DNA of 64,000 bases, from positions 586,212 through 650,211 of the forward strand of contig CAJNDS010000213.1 in NCBI GenBank assembly GCA_905221605.1. Direction: 5' to 3'. The translations under genes and the position numbers were made by a program. Below are positions 50,011 through 61,400 of this stretch, in pieces. The DNA comes from Symbiodinium natans. Its lineage: Eukaryota; Sar; Dinophyceae; Suessiales; Symbiodiniaceae. The notes below the pieces were generated by a model. The model was given only the letters and a program-made list of their open reading frames with translations. It was not told where the DNA came from and ran no database searches. Within the stretch, counting starts at the first letter, position 1, and each line of letters begins with the position of its first letter.

Positions 50011-53000
50011 CCTCAACCCTCAACCCTCAACCCTAAACCCTAAACCCTGGACCCTAAACCCAAAAACCGAACCTTAAGCCCCAAAGCAGGGTGGGTGCCG
50101 GGATGCCCAAAACCCAAAACGCTAAACCCTCAACCCTAATCAAACCCGACCCGAAACCCCAAAAGCCCCGAACCTTCAGCCCTAAAGCAGGGTGGGTGCA
50201 GGGGTGCTGCCAGGCTGCTCCTACAGCCTTGATGCTGGCGACGGTGCCATCATGCTGTCGCACCTTGGGCGATTTGAACTCAGACCTTAGGGGCTTCAAG
50301 GGTTTAGGGGGTTGAGGGGGTTTAGGGTTCAGGGGACCGAACTTGGTCAATCCAGCTTATGTGAAGGCCCTGAACGCTCAGCCCTAAGCCCTGAAAACCC
50401 CTAAATCTCCGGAACCCCTGAAGCCCCAAAACCCCAACCCCCCTTAAAACCACTGAACACTGTAAACATCCTAAACTCCTGAACCCTACCCTCTTAAACT
50501 GTAAACTCCTAAAACCTCTAAACCCGCAAACCCCAATACCCCTAAAGCCCCTAAACCCTAAACCCCCAATATCCCTAAACGAACCCCGAAGCTCTTCAAA
50601 AAAAAACCAACGCTAAAACCTCTATACCCAACAATCCCCTTAAACCTCCCAAAATGCTTAGGCAAACAACCCTAAACCCTGAACCCTGAACCCTGAATCC
50701 TAAACCCTGAACCCTAAAACCTAAACCCTAATCCCCCGAAGCTCCTGAACCCCAAGAAACCCTGCGCCACCCCTATCCCGAGGGCCGCTGGCTTTCATGA
50801 CAAGCTCGGGGTCCTCATCGAGGCGCCGACCGAGGGGGTGTAGGGTTTAGGGTTTAGGGTTTTGGGTTTAGGGTTAGGATTTAGGGTTTAGGGTTTAGGG
50901 TTTAGGGTTAGGGCCTTCAGGGTTCAGGCTTGGGATTAAGGTTTGCGGATTTGAGATTTAGTGGCAGAGGGCGGTTTCGTCATCTTGAGCAACCTCTCTC
51001 TCTCTCTCTTTTCTCTCTCTCTCTCTCTCTGTCTTTTTTCTTTTTGTCGCTCTCCCTCTTTTTTGTCTCACTCTCTCTTTGAGTTTTATTATTATTTTTA
51101 TTATTTTTTTTTTTTCTCTCTCTCTCTCTCTGTCTCTTTTTTGTTTTCTCTCTCCCTCTCTCTCCTGAAGCCTCACCCCCGCCCCCTCAAGCCAGCCAAA
51201 GCCTCCACATGCCATAGCTCGCCTAAATTTCAGACCAGAATGCTTGAAACACTCATCCCGACACCCGAAACTTTCAGCTTCCCTGAACCCCAAACCCCAA
51301 ACCCCAAACCCTAAGCCCTAAGCACTAAACCCTAAAGCCTAAACCCTAAACCCTAAACCCTAAACCCTAAACCCTAAACCCTAAACCCCAAACCCTAAAC
51401 CTTAACCCTCAACCCTCAACCCTAAACCTTCCTTCCTTCCGAAGCATCAGGGTCCAGACAGGTACCCGCGCGGGCCAAAAACAGAATCGCTGTGATTCTG
51501 CAGCCCAAGACGAAATCAACGACCTAAGGTGAAAAGGGCCAAGAGGGCAGAAACCGCTCCCTCAGGGAGAGGAGAGCGATTGGTGCAAGGCAGCCAGCTG
51601 TACAGCTCCGGCTTGGAAGGCCAGAAGGCCACGTCTCAGCTCGGACCGGAAGGCAGCTACAGCATCAGGTCTCGAAGAGGCCAGGACCAAGCTGCGACCT
51701 TCCCAGCGGACGTCGTGAAGCACCACTCGCTCATCAGCCGCGGCAAAGACAGTGCGTAACGCTTGAGAAACACGTCCACACCACCACAAGGCTCCCGTGT
51801 CATGCAGAGAAGCAATCAGCAGGAAAATGGTGTTGGTGGTCCGTAGAAGGCGCTGTCTGTGTGATGTCGTAGAAGACGGAGTCGATCGACCGGTCTGCCA
51901 CGGCCGGTCTTCAACCGGTACCGCGCCACTTGGCGCTTCTTCCGCAGCCGACGATGCCACGGGGGAGAACGTGCCCTGCGAGGCACCGTTGCGATCCTGG
52001 AGGTTTGACCAAGTTAGGGAAAGCAAACAACCCAATCCAAGGATCTTGATGAGTACTCGCTGTCCTCTCATGTGCTGCGCGCCCCAGATCAGTCGGTCCA
52101 GTAAAGACAGCGAATAACCAGGGAAGCGCAGTGGTGTCAGGGTGACGGCCCAAAGGCAGCGTAACCCAGAAGGGGGGATGAAAAATCCCGGTGGCGGATT
52201 CAGCACCCAACCACCAGCCAGCAATTGATCCAGGACCAGTGCCAGCAATTCAGGGCCCCGCGACCCCAATAGTCAGCGCGGGCCAGCCGCGCGGACCAGT
52301 GGTACCGGACCCAAGCCCGGTGTATGGCGGCAGGAGCTAGGCCTGCCTGGGGTCTGGCTGTTGCAGATCCGCAGGCGCTGCTACGAGCAGAGGCTACGGA
52401 AAACACAATCTAAGCCGAAACGCCTCCTTGAGCCAAAATGGCTACGGAACAACCCTAAACCCTAAACACCCTAAACCCTATACCCTAAACCCTAAACCCT
52501 AAATCCTCGTTCGCCTTTCTCTTGAAGGCGGTCACGGCCAAGATGCTCCAAATCGGCACCGCCTCCATCGACTCGCGGCGGCGGAGTCAGCTCTTACACC
52601 GGGTTTAGGTTTAGGGTTTTTAGGGTTTAGGGTTTAGGGTTTAGGGTTTAGGGTTTACGGTTTAGGGTTTAGGATTTAGGGTTTAGGGTTTTTCTAGCAT
52701 TAAGTTTGATAAGCTCGGATAAATTTTACACGGGTAGAATTTCGGACTGAGGGCTTAGGGTCTAAGGGTGTGAGGACTCGGTTTATTATGCTATTTTAGT
52801 ATTAAGTTGGATAAGACCGTATAACTTTTACACTGTAGAATTTCGGACTGTTAGGGCTAAGGGTCTGAGGACTCGGTCCCCGAGAACTTCTACAACCTTG
52901 TGGCCGACCGCATGGCGGACGCGCTGAAGAACCAGGCTGGGGCAGGGGAAAAGGGTTTAGGGTTTCGGGTTTGGGGTTTGGGGTTTAGGGTTTCGGGTTT

Positions 53001-56000
53001 AGGGTTTAGGGTTTGGGGTTGAGGGGTTGGGGGTTTCGGGTTTCGGGTTTAGGGTTCGGGGTTTAGGGTTTCGGGTTTAGGGTTTAGGGTTTGGGGGTTT
53101 AGGGTTTAGGGTTTAGAGGTGCTGGTTTGTTCAGAGCTAGCCTTGTGGACCAGTCGCGTGGCCTGTAGGGAAACCCCAAAGTGACAAAGTGGGTGCAAGG
53201 TGGAATGTCGTGGTGTGTTTCTCGGGCTTGTGGCTGTGGCCCTCCCTAAACCCTCCCCAGCCAACTGCAACTCTACGTCCAAGGCTGCAGCAGACTGTCC
53301 CAAAGCCCACACACCTGCACCCTGAACCCCCAAAAGTCTCCAGCCTCAAGCCCCCTCCCAAAACCCAGGCCTGCGCAGCAATCGGTAAGTCCCCTTGTCC
53401 TCTTGCCTCCAGCAAGGCGTACCACAGCAGGCCATTGTCCCAGGCCAGCATGGACATCTTTGACAGGGTGTGGGGGGGGCTAGTAAAACTCTCTCACAAC
53501 CAACCCTTAGGGTTTAGGGTTTAGAGTTTTGGGGTGTTTGAGTCCGTTTGGGCCCCCAGCATCCTGCTGTAGATTCCCCGCGTGGTTTGACTACGGCCAG
53601 GGTGTATAGGGCGGGTATGGGAGTATCTAAAGGGGTGTAAGCAACACAATGTTCCGTAAAATCAAGGACCTTACTTGGAGGTTCAGTGCACAAGGACCTT
53701 GCTTGGAGATTCAGGGTACTTATAACCCCAGTAAGAGCTGTTCTCATAAGCCCCTAAGTCCTCTAAGCAGGTGATAAGTTGTAGGTAGACGGTAGTCAGT
53801 TCCCATGAACCTGCAAGTACTCGGAGTGATGGTGTGACACCTCCCTGAACTCCATATCTGAACCCGAACCCTAAACCCTAGACCCTAAACCCTAAACCCT
53901 AAACCCTAAGCCCTAACCCTTAACCCTAAACCCTAAACCCTAAACCCTAAACCCTAAACCCTAAACCCTAAACCCTAAACCGTAAACCGTAAACCCTAAA
54001 CCCTAAACCCTAGACCCTAAATCCTAAATCCTCAATCCTAAATCCCAAATCCTAAATCCTAAACCCTAAACCCAAAACTCAGGGCCTAGGCCGCCCCCCT
54101 ACAGAGCGGGGGCGGCGCTTAAGCCCTTCGATCTCTATGGCGAAAGTCGACCCTCGCTTGCCCGCCCTACAGCTCGGAGGGTACCCCAAGGAACCAGGCC
54201 GGGAGGACCCGGACCCCTGACCGCTCTGGGCCCGGCCAGGGAAGCCCGCCTTCCTTGCACCCTCACCTTTGCTGGTTGCCCAGGCCCATCTGGGCCTTTC
54301 TGCCCTTCTGCCTGTGGCTTTTTTTGTGAACCTGAACCAGGCTGGCGACCACCGTGACGGAATGAAGAAGTTTTATGGAAAGCAAGCACTTGGCCTGAGT
54401 TGAGGCCTAAGCCCTAAAAGGAATAGGTTTGGGTGGCTTTGCCGCTTCGGACGGCGTGGGGTGGGAGAAGAATGTTAGAAGGCCTTCCACAATCGGGCCA
54501 AAGCTGCTCTTCGCGCTTCACGAAGCTTTTGAGCTTGTTCCAAAACCTAACCTTCACAGCATCTACGCCCTATCACAGCAAACCCTAAACCCTAAACCCT
54601 GAACGCTAAACCCAAAACCCTAGACCCTAAACCCTAAACCCTAAACCTTAAACCCTAAACCCTAAACCCTAAACCCTAAACCCTAAACCCTAAACCCCAA
54701 ACCGAACCCCGAGCGCCTCCACCTGGCCCCCAAATCCACCTCAGCAGCCCGAAAGCCCCTTGACCCTCGAAAGTCCCGGCCTTTCGAGGGTAGTTACATG
54801 GAGCACCAAAAGAATAGAAAATACTCCCTATATGACCCTCAATAAGGAAGAATATGTTTTTATTGTTTCGGGGTTCTTAAGCAAGTAGTAGATATGGTCC
54901 CTGACCTCCTCTAAAGGGCTCTGAAGTATGGGCCCTTGGGTTGCGAGGGTATGTAAGGGGTATATGAGGGACCATGTCCTCAAGAGCCTTAATCTAGTCG
55001 TTCTTTGGAAACCACCTGGAAACCCCCAGCCTCACAGAGCAAAGAAGTTTTTAAGGTATGAGGTTTAAGCTTGAACCCTCCAAAACCCCGAAAAGTTTAG
55101 GGTTTAGGGCTGTGCTCTAGGCTCCAACCGAAGCTCCGCGCTTGTGAAGGCCTCTCGCAGGTTTTCGGAGCTCACAAAGCGGGGTGGCTCCTTTACTGTG
55201 GAGGCGGGGTTGGAGGGATTGAGGAGTTTTGGGCTTTGAGGGTCTGCAGGGTCATTTTTTTGCCAAAATTTGGGTACTCTTCGGCCTGAAACCTTGTTCT
55301 TCCCCAGACCCCTGGGAGGATCCGAAAAAGCAGATCCCCTTAAAGGTTCCTAAGGGATGTGGGCATGTGTGCTTTTGTAAGGCTGCCCTCAGGGACCTTA
55401 GCCTGGGCTCCGGACCTTGGTCTTACAGGGTTCAAGCTTAGGGAGCCTTGGGGGGTAGTAGGGAATATTAGGGAACCTTGCGTTGCATGACCCCCTTGAA
55501 CCGAACCCCCCCCCCCCCCCTTAAGAGCCAAATCCTAAGTGAATCCTAAATCCCAAATCCTGTAAATCCGAACTCCTAAATCTCGCAATCCTTAAACCCT
55601 AAACCCTAAACCCTAAACCCTAAACCCTAAACCCTAAACCCTAAACCCTAAACCCTAAACCCTAAACCCTAAACCCTAAACCCTAAACCCTAAACCCTAA
55701 ACCCTAAACCCTAAACCCTAAACCACAAGCAGAACGGCTCTGGTGCAGGAGCTGTTGGCGGCCTTCGACCCTTGGGCTGTCTCATGAGGATTAGGGAGTT
55801 TAGGGTTTAGGGTTTAGGGTTTAGGGTTTAGGGTCTAGGGTTTAGGGCTTTCTCTCCAAGAGGCTTCGGGGTTTAAGGGAGTTTCGAGTTGAGGGTTTGG
55901 GGGGTTTCAAGGTTTAGGGTGTAGGGTTTAGTGAGTTGAGGGTTTGGGGGCTTAGGCTTTAGAGAATTTAGGGTTAAGGGTTTCGGGACTTCAGGGACTT

Positions 56001-58348
56001 TAGGGACTTTAGGGACTTCAGGGACTTTAGGGACTTCAGGGGCTTCAGGGACTTCAGGGACTTTAGGGACTTTAGGGACTTTAGGGACTTTGGGGAGTTT
56101 CGTTTTGGGGCTTCCGGTTTACGGGCGTCTTTGTGAGGGTTCGAGGTTCCGGGCCTAGACTCGACCCTCCGCCGGAAGGAAGGCCGGGCCATTGTTAGGG
56201 TTTAGGGTTTAGGGTTTAGGGTTTAGGGTTTAGGGTTTAGGGTTTAGGGTTTAGGGTTTAGGGTTTGCGAACTTTCCTGAAGCCAAGGAAGCCAACATCA
56301 CACGTGAGTCGATCTGCAACCTCGTGTCGGAGATGTTCGGCACCTGCCATGCCGAGGTGTGGTTCCCAGGGGGAAGCTTCAAGGGGGGATGTGGGTGGGT
56401 TTAGGGTTTTTGAGGTGTGGCCCCAGGGGGGAGCTTGAAGGATGTGGGTGGGTTTAGGGTTTTTAAGGTGTGGCCCCAGGGGGGAGCTTGAAGGGGGGAT
56501 GTGGGTGGGTTTAGGGTTTTTAAGGTGTGGCCCCAGGGGGGAGCTTGAAGGGGGGATGTGGGTGGGTTTAGGGGTTTTTAGGCTTTAGGGTGTTTTGGGG
56601 TTTCGGGTTTTTAGGGTTTGGGGTGTGTTTAGGGTTTTCAGGGTTTAGGAATTTAGGAATGTAGGAATTGGGAATTTGGGGCAGCTACGGGGATTCAAGG
56701 GGAGACAGATCCAGAAAGAGAATTTACCGGGGATTTAAGGGTGCTCAGGGAAGGGGAGAGTTGGGCTCAGGGATCCCTTGGCACCCGAAATCCCCGCAAA
56801 CCTCCCCGATACCTTGACATCCCTTGCAAATCCCTTTGACGCCCTAAACCCTAAACCCTAAACCCTAAACCCTAAACCCTAAACCCTAAACCCTAAACCC
56901 TAAACCCTAAACCCTAAACCCTAAACCCTAAACCCTAAACCCTAAACCCTAAACCCTAAAACCTAACCCCTAAACCCTAAACCCTAAACCCTAAACCCTA
57001 AACCCTAAACCCTAAACCCTAAACCCTAAACCCTAAACCCTAAACCCTAAACCCTAAACCCTAAACCCTAAACCCTAAACCCGAAACCCGAAACCCGAAA
57101 CCCGAAACCCTCAACCCTAAACCCTAAACCCTAAACCCTAAGCCCTAAGCCCTAAGCCCTAAACCCGAAACCCTAAACCCTAAACCCGAAAAGGTTTGAG
57201 AACTCCGAAAAGCCCTCAGCAGACCGAGCCGGGCCTAGGCTTTGATCATGGGCAACCAGACACCGAAGGAATGGCCTTGGGGCTGGCTGGTTATGAGTTG
57301 GGAATGAGGGGATTGCGGTTTAGGGTTTAGGGTTTAGGGTTTAGGGTTAGGGTTTGGGGTTTGGGGTTTAGGGTTTGGGGTTTGGGGTTGAGGGCTTTAG
57401 GGCTTTCGGGCCCTCATTTTTGTGTTCCCTACTAAGAACCAGGGCCTTGGGGCTTTACAGGGTTTTGTAGGGTTCAAGGGGTCTAGGGATTCGAGGGTGT
57501 TTTTCGGGTTCAATGGGTTTAGAGTTCCAAGGGTTTGGGGCTTTAGAGGGTTTTTTTTAGTGGTTCAAGGGGGTTTATGGTTCAAAGGGTTTGGAGCATG
57601 GAGGGCTTTTGGGGGGTCTAAACGGTGTAGGGTTGCAAGGGGGCGGGGGCGTGGGGGGGGGGGGGGGGTTAAAGGGTTGACAGGGCTTCAAGGGGTTTGG
57701 GTTTTTTTTGCATCCAGGGTTTTGCTTCCAGGGGAGGTTTAGGAGAGTTAACCCTAAACCCTAAACCCTAAACCCTAAACCCTAAGCCCTAAACCCTAAA
57801 CCCTAAGCCCTAAGCCCTAAGCCCAAAACCCAAAACCCGAAACCCTAAACCCTAAACCCTAGATAGTTTCGCCTTCAGGCGGTTGAGGGGCTATGGCCGA
57901 AAGGCCGAAGTTGGAGAACGCCAAGCCCCTCCTCAAAGCATATTTTCTGAAAGGAGTCCTAAGCCTTTTGTAACCCTAGGCCTTAACCCCCAATCTCTGA
58001 GGTAGACACCCAACCTAGGCCCCAAAATCTTCAAAGTTTAGGGTTTAGGGTTTAGGGTTTAGGGTTTAGGGTTGAGGGTTTATGGTTTAAGGACTTTTCA
58101 CGTGCAAGAGAGCCATGGATCGTAGAGAGCAAAGGTCAGGTTCAGGGTTAAGGGCCAGTCCCAAGCTCCCAACGCCTAAACCCCCAACCCCCCAAACCCT
58201 AAAGCCTTCGACCGCGCACTTCACACTCTTCAAGCCCGACTGGAGGCTCATGGGCATTCAGAAGCAGGTTTCTAAGTACCTAAATAAGGAGAGAAGCAGT
58301 GCTACCCTACTTCTAACCCTACTCATCAGTACCCATGAACCCAAAACC

Positions 58349-58443
<95 letters not shown>

Positions 58444-61400
58444 ACCCTAAACCCTACCTTTAAGTAACCAGTACGCCTTCTGCAAAATTGGCCAGGACGC
58501 CCTGGACTTGGTTGGGAAGCTGGAGGGCAGCCTCGGGCTGAAATGCCGGAAGCCACAGTATCTGCCCAGGGTTCAGGGTTTAGGGTTTAGGGTTTAGGGT
58601 TTAGGGTTTAGGGTTTAGGGAAAAGAGCACGGGCTTTCTGGCGAAGAAGAACGTTAAACCCCCTAGTGAGATGATGGATGGAGGCCTGACCCAGACCTGT
58701 TAAGATCTGGCATCAGAATCAGAATCGTCAACCTCGTAAACCTCAAAGTGCTGACAATGACAATGATGAGAATGCCCGGGAAAGTAAGTCCTAACCATAA
58801 GCCCTAAGCCCTAAGCCCTAAACTCTAAACTCTAAACCCTAAACCCTAAACCCTAAACCTTAAACCCTAAACCCTAAACCTCTCTTTCATATGTATATAA
58901 ACCCTAATGGCTTGGCCGGCAATTGTCAAAAAGTTGGCCGGCAATTGTCAAAAGTTGGCCGGGTATTGTCAACAGTTGGCCGGCAACTGTTTTTTGCAAT
59001 TGCCGGCCAACTTTTTGACAATTGCCGGCCAACTTTTGACAATTGCCGGCCAACTTTTTGACAATTTCACGGGCCGGAACTGTCGAAAGTTGGCCGGCAA
59101 TTGTCGAAACTTGGCCGGCAATTGTCAAAACTTGGCCGGCAATCGTCAAAACTTGGCCGGCAATTGTCAAAACTTGGCCGGCAATTGTCAAAACTTGGCC
59201 GGCAATTGTCAAAAACTTGGCCGGCAATTGTTAACACTTGGCCGGCAATTGTAAAATCCCCCCCCCCCCTTCAGGGCCTGTGTTTAGGGTTTCAGGGCCC
59301 AGCGTTTAGGGTTTCAAGCTCTCAGGGCTTGTGTTTAGGGTTTCAGGGCCCAGTGTTAGGGTTTCAAGGCCTCAGGGCCTCAGGGCCTGTGTTTAGGGTT
59401 TCAGGGCGCAGGGTTCAGGGTTTCCAAGGGGTTTCAGGGCCCAGCGTTTAGGGTTTCAAGGCTTCAGGGCCCAGCGTTTAGGGTTTCAAAGCGCAGGGCC
59501 TTCAGGGCCCACGTTTAGGGTTTCAAGGCCTCAAGGCTCAGTTCCCAGCGTTTAGGGTTTCAAGGCGTCAGGGCCTGTGTTTAGGGTTTCAGGGACCAGC
59601 GTTTAGGCTTTCAAGGCCTCAGGGCTTGTGTTTTGGGTCCAGCGTTTAGGGTTTCAAGGCCTCAGGGCCTGTTTTTCGGGTTTCGGGGCCCGAATTAGGT
59701 TTCAAGGCCTCAAGGCCTGTGTTTAGGGTTTCAGGGCCCAGCGCTTAGGGTTTCAAGGCCTCAGGGCCTGTGTTTAGGCCAACGTTTAGGGTTTCAAGGC
59801 CTCAGGGCCTGCTCTTAAGGTTTCAGGGTCCAGCGTTTAGGGTTTCAAGGCCTCAAGGCCTTTTTAGGGTTCCAGGGCCTCAAGGCCTGGGGTTTAGGGT
59901 TTCAGGGCACGGCGGGCCCAGCGCTTAGGGGCTTCGGGCCTGTGTTGAGGGTTTCAAAGATTAGCGTTTAGGGTTGATTTAGGGTTCCAGGCCTCAGGAG
60001 GGTGAGGAGGGAGGGTTTGACCACGTACGACGGTTTTGCTTAATGGTGCGTTTGGGGCCTAATTAAAAGAAATTGAAACTAAAATGTTTTCCTACTGTTA
60101 TGGGGTCCAAAGGGTGGGTGGGTAGATTTTCAGTACCAGAGTAGCGAGCTTGACTAGTGAAAGCTTGGACTTGAGATGCTGAACCCTAAACCCTAAACCC
60201 TAAACCCTAAACCCTAAACCCTAAACCCTAAACCCTAAACCCTAAACCCTAAACCCTAAACCCTAAACCCTAAACCCTAAATCCTAACCCCTAAACCCTA
60301 AACCGTAAACCCCAACCTCCTTTCGCCTCCAGGCCCACTCAAGGAGCTGCCCCTCTTCGAGGAGGCGCAGCTACCCGCCGGGCGCACGTGCCTTGGTGGC
60401 GAAGTGCGGGCTGTGGTTTAGGGTTTAGGGTTTAGGGTTTAGGGTTTAGGGTTTAGGGTTTAGGGTTTAGGGTTTAGGGTTTAGGGTTTAGGGTTTAGGG
60501 TTTAGGGTTCAGGGTTCAGGGTTTGGGGTTTAGGGTTTAGGGTTTAGGGTTCAGGGTTTGGGGTTTTCCAATCTCACATCCGTGACCCCAGAGTCCCCAT
60601 CTAGGTCAGCCTCAACAACGAAAAACTACCCCCGAAACTGCAGAGAGCTGGGATCAAAGGAGCGCAAGACATGCTGCTTGTTCCCCTGCGACAATTTGCC
60701 TACTACAATCTGGAGCTACGAGATTCAAACTTGTACCTGCATGGGCTGCTGCAGTCTTGCAAATGAGAGGAAAATGGAAGTCTGATGTCACGGGGCTGGA
60801 CCACACATTTCAGGTAGCTACATCTGGATCCTGCAGCCCTAGGCTCCCACCTCGCCGGTTTTTCCTCAGGTTACAGGCCTTGCCTTACCTCTTTTCTACA
60901 AGGACCCAGCATGCATCGAAGTGTTTGAGTTGGGGAGCTGCATTTCCTCTTTAGGGCCCGGGGGCATGCTTGTGGCTCTGGAGTTACGTCCATGTGGAGG
61001 TCGGCGTGCGGTGTCTGGGGGGGGGGGAGGGGTGGGTTTCAAGTATGGTAACCAAAGTGGCGCATGCTGCATTCTGAGCTTCAGGAAGAGCCAAATGAGC
61101 CTAGGATTCTGTTTTCACCTAGGGGACACAGGCAGCTTTTTCCATGGGTCTCGGGGGAGGGCTTTGGAAAGCAGCCAGAACGTATCCGAGAATCCTAGAG
61201 CCGCAAGAGCCCTCTAAACTCTAAACACTCCACCCTGATTTTCCCAATTCTGAGCCCTAAGGCCTAAGCACTTCCCAAACAAGTCGTTTCGTTCCGTCCG
61301 TGCTGGGCCATTTCCTCATCGTCAGATCTCTAGAGACTCCGCGAACCACGCGATGCCTTTCCAGCCTGGGTTCAGGCAACGCTGCAACCCCAGCCCTCAA

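Noticed and set aside
51529-52117. Plus-strand frames opposite the retrogene
   Set aside because: The minus-strand reading carries the spliced-leader relic and the signal-like N-terminus; the plus frames have no support.
58903-59258. CRISPR-like array
   Set aside because: Units are contiguous or inverted with no variable spacers, and the genome is nuclear eukaryotic.
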